DNA from: Streptomyces rubiginosohelvolus
GTDB lineage: Bacteria > Actinomycetota > Actinomycetes > Streptomycetales > Streptomycetaceae
Assembly: GCF_014649875.1 (NCBI RefSeq)
Contig: NZ_BMTW01000005.1
Coordinates: forward strand, 294,663-358,662
Length of the DNA: 64,000 nucleotides
Direction of reading: 5' to 3'
Part shown: in pieces, positions 57,004 through 64,000 of the stretch
How the letters are laid out: each line of letters begins with the position of its first letter
Position numbering within the stretch: position 1 is the first letter of the stretch
The notes under the pieces: model-generated
What the model saw: only the letters and a program-made list of their open reading frames with translations
Databases searched by the model: none
What the model was told of the DNA's origin: nothing
Made by a program: the position numbers and the translations under genes

Positions 57004-57906
57004 ATGGAGAAGCCCCAGGACGAGAAGCCCCAGGACGAGAAGCCCCAGGACATGGCGACGTACCGAGAAGACGACGAAGAAAGGCGTGGCCCTGTCGTGG
57101 CCGAACACACTCTGGAAGCCCGGGACGTCCGGCTCGGCTACGGCGAACGCGAGATCGTCCCCGGTCTGAGCGTGGCCGTGCCGCCGGGGAAGATCACGGT
57201 CATCGTCGGCCCCAACGCCTGCGGGAAGTCGACCCTGTTGCGGGCGATGGCCCGGCTGCTGGCCCCCTCCGCGGGTGCGGTCCTCCTGGACGGCCGGTCC
57301 ATCCAGGAGATGCCGACCAAGGAGGTCGCCTCCGTGCTCGGCATCCTCCCGCAGAGCCCCACCGCCCCGGAGGGCATCACCGTCTCCGACCTGGTCGGGC
57401 GCGGCCGCTACCCGCACCAGGGCTGGTTCCGCCGATGGAGCGCGGAGGACGACCGGGCGGTCGCGCAGGCGCTGCTGTCGACCGATGTCCTCGAACTCGC
57501 CGACCGGTCGGTGGACGAGCTGTCCGGCGGCCAGCGCCAGCGGGTGTGGATCGCGATGGCGCTCGCCCAGCGCACCGACATCCTGCTGCTCGACGAGCCG
57601 ACGACCTTCCTCGACGCCAGCCACCAGCTCGACGTCCTCGACCTGCTCACCGACCTCAACCGCGAGCAGGGCGTCACCATGGTGGCCGTGCTGCACGATC
57701 TGAACCTGGCCTGCCGGTACGCGGACCACATGATCGCGATGAAGGCGGGGCGGATCGTCGCGGAGGGCCGGCCGGTCGACATCGTGACGGCGGAGCTGGT
57801 CGGCGAGGTCTTCGGGATGCGCTGCTCGGTGATCGAGGACCCGGCGTCGGCCACCCCGATGGTCGTGCCGCTGGGCCGCCACCACATCAAGGACCCGGCC
57901 GCCTGA
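57004..57906 (+). CDS. Iron-siderophore ABC transporter ATPase (FecE/FepC-like)
   Basis: ATPase of 300 residues: Walker A GPNACGKST, Q-loop LPQSPTAPEG, signature LSGGQRQRV, Walker B ILLLDEPTTFLD and H-loop LHDLNLA. The annotated start includes an unusual charged tail with a triplicated EKPQD unit; the GTG at 57097 (VAEHTLEARDVRLGYGE) would give a normal-length start. Together with the two permeases it forms a complete importer with the lipoprotein downstream. Confidence 0.94.
   Translation: MEKPQDEKPQDEKPQDMATYREDDEERRGPVVAEHTLEARDVRLGYGEREIVPGLSVAVPPGKITVIVGPNACGKSTLLRAMARLLAPSAGAVLLDGRSIQEMPTKEVASVLGILPQSPTAPEGITVSDLVGRGRYPHQGWFRRWSAEDDRAVAQALLSTDVLELADRSVDELSGGQRQRVWIAMALAQRTDILLLDEPTTFLDASHQLDVLDLLTDLNREQGVTMVAVLHDLNLACRYADHMIAMKAGRIVAEGRPVDIVTAELVGEVFGMRCSVIEDPASATPMVVPLGRHHIKDPAA
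57007..57051 (+). repeat. Three tandem 15-bp repeats at the ATPase N-terminus
   Basis: GAGAAGCCCCAGGAC occurs three times without interruption (57007-57021, 57022-57036, 57037-57051), encoding EKPQD three times. The identity of the copies indicates recent duplication. Confidence 0.9.
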
Positions 57907-57952
57907 ACCTCGTACGGGAACGGTGTGGTCCAACCCGATGGCACCGTTGTCA

Positions 57953-57971
57953 TTAGGTGAGGCTAACCTAA
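57953..57971 (+). promoter_or_regulatory. DmdR/IdeR iron box
   Basis: TTAGGTGAGGCTAACCTAA differs from the 19-bp consensus TTAGGTTAGGCTAACCTAA at one position. It ends five bases before the start codon of the siderophore-binding lipoprotein, so iron-bound DmdR would block transcription or initiation. Confidence 0.9.
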
Positions 57972-57976
57972 AGGGT

Positions 57977-59008
57977 ATGAACGCTTCCGCTCCCCGCGCC
58001 CGGCGCGCCCGCCGCACCCCCGTCCTGGTGGCCGGTGCCGTCGCCGCCCTGCTCGTCGGCCTCTCGGCCTGCGGCTCGTCGGACGACTCCGACAGCTCCG
58101 CGTCCTCCTCCGCCTCCGGCGGTGCGTCCGAAGGCGCCTTCCCCGCCAAGGTGGCGACCAAGTTCGGCGAGGTCACCGTCGACAAGCAGCCCAAGCGCAT
58201 CGTCGCGCTCGGCTGGGGCGACGCCGAGACCGTGCTCGCGCTCGGCGGCCAGCCGGTCGGGGCCAGCGACTGGCTGCCGTTCGGCGGTGAGGGCGTCGGC
58301 CCGTGGGCCAAGGGCATGTACGACAAGAAGCCCGAGCTCATCGGCACGATGGAGCCGGAGTTCGAGAAGATCGCCTCCCTCCAGCCCGACCTGATCCTGG
58401 ACACCAAGTCCAGCGGCGACCAGACCCGCTACGACACCCTGAAGAAGATCGCCCCGACCGTGGGCGTGCCGAAGGGCGGCGACCAGTACAAGCTCTCGTG
58501 GGAGCAGCAGACCACGATGATCGCCGCTGCCATGGGCGTACCGGAGAAGGGCAAGGAGCTGATCGCGGAGACGGAGAAGAAGTTCGAGGCCGCCGCGAAG
58601 GCCCACCCCGAGTTCAAGGACAAGACCATCACGGTCGGCTCGCGTACGTCCGAGGGCTTCGGCGTCTACGTCGGTGGCACCGGGCGCATCGACTTCGTCG
58701 AGCGGCTCGGCTTCAAGAACAACCCGAAGGCCGAGGCCCAGGCCGGCGAGGGCTTCTCCGTGTCCGTCTCCAAGGAGAACCTGGACCTGCTCGACGCCGA
58801 CCTGACGGTCATGACCCCGATCGGCATCCCGGCCACGGACATCAGCAACGACCCGCTGTACAAGGCCGTCCCGTCGGTGAAGGCGGGCAACGCCATCGTC
58901 TTCGACGACAAGGACATCTCGCAGGCGTTCGCGACGGACTCGATCCTGTCCGTCTCGTACGCGCTGGAGAAGGTCGTCCCGCTCTTCGCGGAGAAGGTCG
59001 CGAAGTAG
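57977..59008 (+). CDS. Iron-siderophore ABC transporter substrate-binding lipoprotein
   Basis: Receptor of 343 residues, FecB/FhuD-like (peripla_BP_2), lipobox LSAC at Cys32 followed by a Ser/Asp linker. The body has PKRIVALGWGDAETVLALG, QPDLILDTKSSGDQTRYDTL, KKIAPTVGV and the C-terminal AFATDSILSVSYALEKV. It probably binds ferric siderophores such as hydroxamates for the permeases upstream. It has its own iron-regulated promoter. No siderophore biosynthesis genes are in the window. Confidence 0.94.
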   Translation: MNASAPRARRARRTPVLVAGAVAALLVGLSACGSSDDSDSSASSSASGGASEGAFPAKVATKFGEVTVDKQPKRIVALGWGDAETVLALGGQPVGASDWLPFGGEGVGPWAKGMYDKKPELIGTMEPEFEKIASLQPDLILDTKSSGDQTRYDTLKKIAPTVGVPKGGDQYKLSWEQQTTMIAAAMGVPEKGKELIAETEKKFEAAAKAHPEFKDKTITVGSRTSEGFGVYVGGTGRIDFVERLGFKNNPKAEAQAGEGFSVSVSKENLDLLDADLTVMTPIGIPATDISNDPLYKAVPSVKAGNAIVFDDKDISQAFATDSILSVSYALEKVVPLFAEKVAK

Positions 59009-59022
59009 TCGGCAGGCGTACA

Positions 59023-59073
59023 CGCACGCGCAGCGCCCCGTCCCGGGGGATCCGGGTGCGGGGCGCTGCGCGT
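59023..59073. terminator. Bidirectional terminator
   Basis: ACGCGCAGCGCCCCG (59025-59039) pairs with CGGGGCGCTGCGCGT (59058-59072) with an 18-base loop, between convergent lipoprotein and YceI genes. Confidence 0.85.
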
Positions 59074-59087
59074 GTCTGCGGAGGGGG

Positions 59088-59705
59088 TCAGGCCGCAGGG
59101 GCGGCCTTGATCGCCGAGATGTCGAAGGTCAGCTTCACCTTGTCGCTGACCATCACGCCGCCGGTCTCCAGCGCCGCGTTCCAGGTCAGGCCCCAGTCGG
59201 AGCGCAGGATGTCCGTGCTGCCCTCGAAGCCGACGCGCTCGTTGCCGTAGACGTCGGTGGCGGAGCCGTTGAACTCCAGGTCGATGGAGAGCGGGCGCGT
59301 GACGTCCTTGATGGTGAGGTCGCCGGTGATCCGGTACGCCTCGCCGCCCAGCTGCTCGGCCTTGGTCGAGCGGAACGTCATGAGCGGGAACTTCTCGGCG
59401 TCGAAGAAGTCGCCGCTGACCAGGTGGCCGTCGCGGTCGGCGATGCCGGTGTCCACGCTGGCGATCTTCACGTCGATGGAGGCGGAGGAGTTCGCCGGGT
59501 CCGTGCCGTCCAGCACCAGGGTGCCCTCGTGCTCGCCGAAGGAGCCGCGCACGTTGGTGACCATCGCGTGGCGCACCGTGAAGCCGATGCTGCTGTGCGC
59601 CGGGTCCAGGGTGTACGTGCCGGTCAGGGCGGCGAGCGCCGGGTCCACCGCGGGGGCCTCGGCGGTCGGGGCGGTGGCGGTCGACTTGCGGTTGAACAGA
59701 GCCAT
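59088..59705 (-). CDS. YceI-family protein
   Basis: A 205-residue lipocalin-like beta-barrel that binds isoprenoid-type lipids in characterised members. Motifs: YTLDPAHSSIGFTVRHAMVTNVRG, the typical FFDAEKFPLMTFRST and a C-terminal KVKLTFDISA. It has no signal peptide, as in many actinobacterial members. The upstream region carries GTTCAAAGTTCAA (59777-59789), a direct repeat of the type used by MarR-family regulators, though none is adjacent. Confidence 0.93.
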   Translation of the reverse strand: MALFNRKSTATAPTAEAPAVDPALAALTGTYTLDPAHSSIGFTVRHAMVTNVRGSFGEHEGTLVLDGTDPANSSASIDVKIASVDTGIADRDGHLVSGDFFDAEKFPLMTFRSTKAEQLGGEAYRITGDLTIKDVTRPLSIDLEFNGSATDVYGNERVGFEGSTDILRSDWGLTWNAALETGGVMVSDKVKLTFDISAIKAAPAA

Positions 59706-59776
59706 GGCTCCTCCTCGGGGGACGTGTTCGTGGAGGTTGTTTAACCTTCAACGAGATTGACTGTAACTCCATCTTG

Positions 59777-59789
59777 TTCAAAGTTCAAC
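59777..59789. promoter_or_regulatory. Direct repeat GTTCAA(A)GTTCAA upstream of yceI
   Basis: Two GTTCAA hexamers separated by one base (TTGAAC on the coding strand), in an AT-rich 70-bp promoter region with an additional GGTTAAAC nearer the gene. Candidate MarR-type site. Confidence 0.4.
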
Positions 59790-59943
59790 CTTTTGATGTG
59801 CGCAGTGCTGACCGGTGTGGCGCGAGTGGGCTCGGGCCCTCTGGCGACGCGCGTAGAACTCGGGCACTATCTCCCTGCCCCCGGTGTGCGCGGACCCGTG
59901 CCCGTGTACCCGTAGTTTTGTCATGAGCAGGAGGAATCCCCCC

Positions 59944-60468
59944 ATGGTGACCCGTCCACGACTCCGCTCCGCCCTCACCGCCCTGGCCCTCGTCCTCGGC
60001 GCGCTCTTCGCGCCCGGGATCGGCGTCCTCGGCGGCGGCGCCACCGAGGCGCACGCCGTGACCAAGCTGACCCACGCGCAGGCGACCTCCCGGTTCAGCT
60101 CGTCCGGGATCACCTGGTCGTCCTCCGGTGGCTGCTCCAACCGGAACAACCCCACCTGCACGTCGTTCGACCAGCTCAACCTCGCCAGCGCCCAGGGTGC
60201 GCAGACCCTCAAGAGCGCCACCGGCTGCGCGCTCAGGATCACCGGAGGCACGGAGACCGGGCACGCCGGCGGCACGTACTCGCACTGGAACGGCTACAAG
60301 CTCGACTTCGCCAAGAGCACCTGCGTGAACAACTACGTCACCGGCACCTTCACCTACATCGGCACCCGCGGTGACGGCGCCCGCCAGTACCAGTCCGGAT
60401 CCGGCAACATCTACGCGGATGAGGGCAACCACTGGGACGTGACTTACTACAACTGCGGCGGCTGCTGA
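59944..60468 (+). CDS. Secreted M15-like peptidase (DD-carboxypeptidase fold)
   Basis: A 174-residue exported protein with a signal peptide (about 1-38, RSALTALALVLGALFAP ... AHA). The mature domain has SHWNGYKLDF (H-x2-G-x3-D) and NHWDVTYY near the C-terminus, the metal-binding His/Asp/His arrangement of M15 LAS peptidases, and two cysteine pairs (GGCSNRNNPTC, TGCALR / STCVNN; terminal NCGGC). It could cleave peptidoglycan peptides. GGAGG precedes ATG 59944; longer frames exist. Confidence 0.75.
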   Translation: MVTRPRLRSALTALALVLGALFAPGIGVLGGGATEAHAVTKLTHAQATSRFSSSGITWSSSGGCSNRNNPTCTSFDQLNLASAQGAQTLKSATGCALRITGGTETGHAGGTYSHWNGYKLDFAKSTCVNNYVTGTFTYIGTRGDGARQYQSGSGNIYADEGNHWDVTYYNCGGC

Positions 60469-60483
60469 CAGGGCAGGTTCGTC

Positions 60484-60512
60484 GGGGGCCGTCCCGCACC
60501 GGGGCGGCCCCC
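60484..60512. terminator. Bidirectional terminator
   Basis: GGGGGCCGTCCC (60484-60495) pairs with GGGGCGGCCCCC (60501-60512) with one G-U, between convergent genes. Confidence 0.75.
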
Positions 60513-60520
60513 TCGCACGC

Positions 60521-61210
60521 CTACGGGATCGGGTCGGCGTCCGGGCCCTCCTGCTCCAGCAGGTCCAGGGCGAAGTCCTCCCACTGCGCGTACCGGTCCG
60601 GATACGCCGACCGCTGGACCGCCTGGCACACATCGCCCGGCTTCATCGACTCCCAACCGTCGATCTGGAGCAGCCCCGGATTGGCGCTGGGCGAGGGCAG
60701 CCCGTAGAAGGACTTGGAGGCGGTCGGGACGTGCGTGATCTGCGCGGGCGTGCCCCAGCCCATGCTGGGGCGCTGCTGGAAGACGCCGAGCGAGTCATGG
60801 TCGACCGGCGACGTGTAGTTGACGAACTTCGACTCCTGCATCGCCGCCATCAGGGCGATGACCTGGGCCTCCTCGGAGAGCTCCGCCCCCTTGCCGACGC
60901 CGATGACCGTCCGGGCGTGGGCGAGCTGCTCCGGACCGAGGTCGGACGGGGCGGCGAAGAACGTCCGCAGCTCGCTGTCCGGGGCGGTCTTGAGCAGGTG
61001 CGCGGTGGCGGTGTCCACCCGGCCGGTCACGGGCAGGCCGTAGCTCTGCTGGAAGGCGCGCAGACCGTGCGCGCCCGAGGCCTGCGGAGCGGGTGACGGC
61101 GGCGGGGCGGGGTCCGCGTGGGCCGGGGCCGCGGCGGTCAGCAGGAGTCCGGCGGCGACGGCCGTGAGCAGCCGGTGGGGGAGTCGGCGGGGGAGTCGGT
61201 TCATTCGCAT
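60521..61210 (-). CDS. Secreted peptidoglycan-binding protein
   Basis: A 229-residue exported protein with a signal peptide (about 1-32) and a PGRP_1-like peptidoglycan-binding helix bundle (LRAFQQSYGLPVTGRVDTATAHLL). A lysozyme/transglycosylase-like domain follows (VIALMAAMQESKFVNYTSPVDHDSLGVFQQRPSMGWGTPAQI), with Glu in MQES as a candidate acid. The domain pattern is common in Streptomyces cell-wall hydrolase-like proteins; activity is not established. It is convergent with the M15-like gene. Confidence 0.85.
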   Translation of the reverse strand: MRMNRLPRRLPHRLLTAVAAGLLLTAAAPAHADPAPPPSPAPQASGAHGLRAFQQSYGLPVTGRVDTATAHLLKTAPDSELRTFFAAPSDLGPEQLAHARTVIGVGKGAELSEEAQVIALMAAMQESKFVNYTSPVDHDSLGVFQQRPSMGWGTPAQITHVPTASKSFYGLPSPSANPGLLQIDGWESMKPGDVCQAVQRSAYPDRYAQWEDFALDLLEQEGPDADPIP

Positions 61211-61313
61211 ACGGCACCGTCGCGGGGCGGTGGAGCGAAGTCAAGAACGCCACACATCGTGTCAATTGACGGGATATCGGATTCCCGGTCGGTCACCGGT
61301 TCCAGTGCGGACA

Positions 61314-61351
61314 TGTGTGTGCCCCCGCCGTAACGGGCGGGGGCACACACA
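61314..61351. terminator. Terminator between the GH64 and peptidoglycan-binding genes
   Basis: A perfect 16-bp stem, TGTGTGTGCCCCCGCC (61314-61329) with its complement (61336-61351), downstream of the minus-strand GH64 gene. Confidence 0.88.
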
Positions 61352-61368
61352 GGCATGGCGGGAGGGCG

Positions 61369-62595
61369 TCAGGAGCCCACGCTCACCGTGAAGCGACGCG
61401 GGTTCCCGTCGTGCGCCGCGCCCGAGACGTCCGGCTCACCGTCCGGGCGTACGTCGTCGTACGGGAACGCGTAACCGATCGGGCTGTTCGCGTGGACCAC
61501 CCGGGACCAGTGGTTGGTGACCGCGGTCGTGTAGTAGTCCCCCGTGGACGTGCCGTTCGGCTGGCTCGGGTGGCTCAGCATGATCGAGCGGTTGAAGCCC
61601 GCCGCGAGCCGCGCCAGGATCGCCTTCTTGTCGTCGGAGTCGCCCGGGTTGTTCGTGAACGGGCCGTGGTTGCAGGTGAAGATGTCCTTCGTCTGCGGCT
61701 TGGTGAAGGTGTGGCCGCCCTCGAAGGTGAGGACGTCACCGCTCACCCGGCCCGCCAGCGTGCCCCGGCCGCCCTGGAGGTCGATCCGCAGGTCCTCGGA
61801 GCGGTACTTCTCCCACACCTCGTCGATCTGCGCCTCGAACAGGCCCCGGAACGGCATCTCGTCCGGCCGGTCGAAGTACGGGGCCATGATGTTCTGCGGC
61901 GAGACGACCCGCAGCACCTTGCCGTCGTCGCCCCGCGTGATCAGCTTGTCCCAGGGCTGTCCGTCGGCGGCCGCCTGGGCGGCGAGGTCCTCCGCGATCC
62001 GCTCCACCGCGCCCTCCGGGTGCGGGGCCACGACATGGGTGGCGTCCCCCTCCAGCGTGATGCCGATCGGCAGCGCGGTGAGCAGGTCGACATAGCTGAT
62101 GTTGGAGTACAGCTGCTCGGTGTTGAAGGTGAACTCGGCGAACGCCCAGGTCCGCCCGTAGTTCGGGTCCGTCGGCGTCGCGAAGGCCGGCTCCACCAGG
62201 GACGGGCCCGGGTTGAGGAAGAAGTCCAGCTTGTCGTCGCGGACGAAGTAGACCCGTGCCCCGTACATCTGCGGCAGGGTCAGCACGACCGGCCCCGCGC
62301 CCGCGCCCTTGAGCGGGATGGCGCAGTCGACGGGCAGCGGGGTCTGCGGCGCGCCGGGGGAGTCGGGGCGGTAGACGCCGCCGTCCGGCTTCAGCAGCAC
62401 CCAGCGGTCGGTGCCCAGCTCATGTCCGGTGACGTACGCGTGCACCGTGCCCGGCAACGACTTGTTCTCCAGGGCGATTTCGCAGGTGGCGGGGGCCGCC
62501 GACGCGCGGGGGCTCAGCGCGGTGCCCCAGGCGGGGTACGTGAGCGCCGCGGCCGATGCGGCGGCGCCGGTCAAGAACATTCGGCGTGAAATCAC
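61369..62595 (-). CDS. Secreted GH64 beta-1,3-glucanase
   Basis: Tat-exported enzyme of 408 residues (ISRRMFLTGAAASAAALTYP; twin Arg). The body matches GH64 laminaripentaose-producing glucanases: VYFVRDDKLDFFL, PTDPNYGRTWAFAEFTFN, GDVLTFEGGH, LAAGFNRSIML, VTNHWSRVVHANSPIGYAFPYDDV and HDGNPRRFTVSVG. It releases beta-1,3-gluco-oligosaccharides from long glucans. GTG 62595 follows CGGGAG; the frame extends to 62718 but is Pro-rich and unlike coding sequence. A CebR-like palindrome and the AAGTATTGACGG block lie upstream. Confidence 0.9.
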   Translation of the reverse strand: MISRRMFLTGAAASAAALTYPAWGTALSPRASAAPATCEIALENKSLPGTVHAYVTGHELGTDRWVLLKPDGGVYRPDSPGAPQTPLPVDCAIPLKGAGAGPVVLTLPQMYGARVYFVRDDKLDFFLNPGPSLVEPAFATPTDPNYGRTWAFAEFTFNTEQLYSNISYVDLLTALPIGITLEGDATHVVAPHPEGAVERIAEDLAAQAAADGQPWDKLITRGDDGKVLRVVSPQNIMAPYFDRPDEMPFRGLFEAQIDEVWEKYRSEDLRIDLQGGRGTLAGRVSGDVLTFEGGHTFTKPQTKDIFTCNHGPFTNNPGDSDDKKAILARLAAGFNRSIMLSHPSQPNGTSTGDYYTTAVTNHWSRVVHANSPIGYAFPYDDVRPDGEPDVSGAAHDGNPRRFTVSVGS

Positions 62596-62968
62596 GAGGG
62601 GACTCCCGAGGTGGTGGGGGGCCGCAGGCGGGGGGGTGGGGGGTGGCGCGGGGAGGTCAGGAACCGTGGGGGTGCCTGCGGTGCGCACCACTCTCGCGAG
62701 GCCCGGCACGACCGTCAATACTTGTGACTGAGAGCGCTCTCAAAAATTCCGAGTCTTCACAACTCGACGCCCCGAAGCGGTACTTGCCGGAACCGAGCGG
62801 GTGCGAACCGTGACCGGAAGAGGGCATTCCCGGCCAAGAGGTGAACGGGGCCGTGATGCGGAGCGCACCCGTGCGACTTGGACTAACGCACCGGGGTTGT
62901 TGGACGGAGTCGGCCCCCGGGCCCGAAGTTCGTTGACGGTGTCCGGACACGACGACTACTCAGGGGCC
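62596..62968. promoter_or_regulatory. Divergent control region of the GH64 and GH101 genes
   Basis: A 373-bp region without a gene. It contains the palindrome TGAGAGCGCTCTCA (62729-62742), the block CCGTCAATACTT (62712-62723; read on the minus strand as AAGTATTGACGG with a TTGACG -35 for GH64), and a CG-rich tract at 62640-62700. No clear -10 is seen for the plus-strand gene. Confidence 0.6.
62729..62742 (-). promoter_or_regulatory. CebR-like palindromic operator upstream of GH64
   Basis: TGAGAGCGCTCTCA is a perfect 14-bp palindrome that differs from the CebR/CelR consensus TGGGAGCGCTCCCA at two symmetric positions, and shares the GAGAGCGCTC core with the site before the GH3 gene (35162). 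It lies just upstream of the -35 box of the GH64 promoter. Confidence 0.65.
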
Positions 62969-64000
62969 ATGTCGCCAAGATTCCCTCGCCCCGGCCTGGT
63001 CGCCGCGGCCTCCGCAGCCGTCCTGGCGCTCGTGGGGGCCGCCCTCCCCGCCGCAGCCGCCGCCCCGTCGCCCCCCGCCCCGGCCGGAGAGGCCAAGGCC
63101 GACGGGTCCGCCGTCATCCGGTCCGACCGGCTCAGCGTCGCCGTCGCCGACGACTTCCCGCGCGTCCTGTCGTACACCGACCGGGCGAGCGGCGAGCAGT
63201 TGCTCGGCTCCACCCGGCCGGTCACCGCCGTCACCCTCAACGGGACCGCCCACCCGGTGAAGCTCAAGGGCGCGCCGAAGGTCACCGGCTCCGCCGCCCG
63301 CTACACCCTGGTCTTCGCCTCCCTGCCGGGCGTGGAGATCGACGCCTCGCTCACCGTCTCCGGGCGGGCCACCACCTTCAAGGTGACCGCCGTCCGCGAC
63401 ACGTCCGCCTTCCGGGTCGGGACCATCGACATCCCCGGGCACGACCTGATCTCCGTCGGGTCCACCGAGTCCGGGGCCGCCACCGCGTTCACGAAGCTGG
63501 ACCCGGACTCCACCCGCACCGCCGACGTCTTCGCGAAGGTCACCGGCGAGACGAAGCCCGACTCCGCGCCCGTCGGGGCCAGTTACGCGATCCTCAACAC
63601 CGGATCCCTCGCCGCGGCGATCGAGTCCAACTCCTCGTACGACAAGCCCTCCGGCGCCACCGGCGGCGACGACGCCCGCTTCTGGCACCAGGCGCGCGCC
63701 GAGGAGGGCGGCGGTGTCCGGGTCGGCGCCTGGTCCGGCCAGTGGACCTACCGGGGCGAGGGCGCGCCCAAGCCCGAGAGCGGCGAGAACCTGCCCTGGG
63801 CCAAGGTCGTCGTCACCCCGGACGCCAACGGGGACAAGGTCGTCGACTGGCAGGACGGGGCCATCGCCTTCCGCTCCGTCGGCGTCGCCGCGCCCGGCAG
63901 CGAGGACACCGCCAAGCGGGTCGTCACCCACATCCCGTTCAACTTCGCCAGCCAGGCCACCCACCCCTTCCTGCGCACCCTGGACGACGTCAAGCGGATC
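62969..64000 (+). CDS. GH101-type endo-alpha-N-acetylgalactosaminidase, 5' part
   Basis: Reading frame open to the window end (344 codons, incomplete). A signal peptide (about 1-30, PRPGLVAAASAAVLALVGAALP) is followed by a beta-sandwich segment and the start of the catalytic region. HIPFNFASQATHPFLRTL followed by DDVKRI, and VVDWQDGAIAFRSVG before it, fit my recollection of the GH101 family, which releases the Gal-beta-1,3-GalNAc disaccharide from O-glycans. The catalytic residues lie beyond the window. It is divergent from GH64, sharing a 373-bp control region. Confidence 0.75.
   Translation, partial: MSPRFPRPGLVAAASAAVLALVGAALPAAAAAPSPPAPAGEAKADGSAVIRSDRLSVAVADDFPRVLSYTDRASGEQLLGSTRPVTAVTLNGTAHPVKLKGAPKVTGSAARYTLVFASLPGVEIDASLTVSGRATTFKVTAVRDTSAFRVGTIDIPGHDLISVGSTESGAATAFTKLDPDSTRTADVFAKVTGETKPDSAPVGASYAILNTGSLAAAIESNSSYDKPSGATGGDDARFWHQARAEEGGGVRVGAWSGQWTYRGEGAPKPESGENLPWAKVVVTPDANGDKVVDWQDGAIAFRSVGVAAPGSEDTAKRVVTHIPFNFASQATHPFLRTLDDVKRI

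Overview
The window is a chromosomal segment of a Streptomyces-type actinomycete. GC content is very high, third codon positions are almost all G or C, GTG starts are frequent, stops and starts often overlap as GTGA or ATGA, and many genes encode Tat, Sec or lipoprotein signals. From memory, the first 26 kb follow the gene order of the S. coelicolor SCO5511-SCO5529 neighbourhood. No rRNA, tRNA, CRISPR array, insertion sequence or prophage was found.

Region 1 (1-8.8 kb) holds a membrane GGDEF protein with a degenerate EAL domain, then ilvB-ilvN-ilvC and serA. A leader peptide (MRTRILVLGKRVG) and a terminator precede ilvB, a branched-chain amino acid attenuator. Region 2 (8.9-12.8 kb) is a polymorphic toxin locus: a large membrane-anchored protein with a Flp-pilin-like segment, a Gly-rich linker and a C-terminal PD-(D/E)xK nuclease-type toxin (Tox-REase-5-like), then an Imm52-like immunity protein and a third overlapping gene. 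Region 3 (12.9-20 kb) has an isoprenyl transferase, a PucR-type regulator divergent from proline dehydrogenase and P5C dehydrogenase genes, a streptogrisin-like protease, an AAC(2')-I-like acetyltransferase and a structured non-coding stretch. Region 4 (20-26.5 kb) returns to branched-chain amino acids (leuB, ilvE, citramalate synthase cimA), interrupted by agmatine deiminase and a TetR regulator. cimA has its own apparent attenuator, a 16-residue leader with tandem ATT Ile codons and a U-tailed terminator.

Region 5 (26.6-38.3 kb) looks like a beta-glucoside utilisation locus: a LacI regulator behind a 26-bp perfect palindrome, a complete five-gene Opp/Dpp-type ABC importer, a cytoplasmic GH1 beta-glucosidase and a secreted modular GH3 enzyme. 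A CebR-like operator sits before GH3, and a related perfect palindrome sits before a GH64 beta-1,3-glucanase 25 kb away (61.4-62.6 kb). The GH64 and lacI promoters also share a 12-bp -35 block. This suggests one regulon in which GH64 releases laminari-oligosaccharides that the importer and glucosidases consume. Region 6 (38.3-53.4 kb) is mixed: secreted and membrane proteins, a TetR/imine-reductase-like pair with two operators, an AraC-GyrI regulator, an eroded HATPase/XRE/DUF397 module (one gene frameshifted, one truncated), a thioredoxin-reductase-like flavoprotein, a DHFR-like reductase, a GlsB-like stress protein, a catalase, a Nudix hydrolase and a GNAT protein.

Region 7 (53.4-64 kb) carries an iron-siderophore ABC importer (two FecCD permeases, ATPase, lipoprotein) with a near-consensus DmdR/IdeR iron box, plus a PPOX-type flavoprotein, a YceI protein, an M15-like secreted peptidase, a secreted peptidoglycan-binding protein, the GH64 glucanase, and the 5' part of a GH101 endo-alpha-N-acetylgalactosaminidase that runs off the window.
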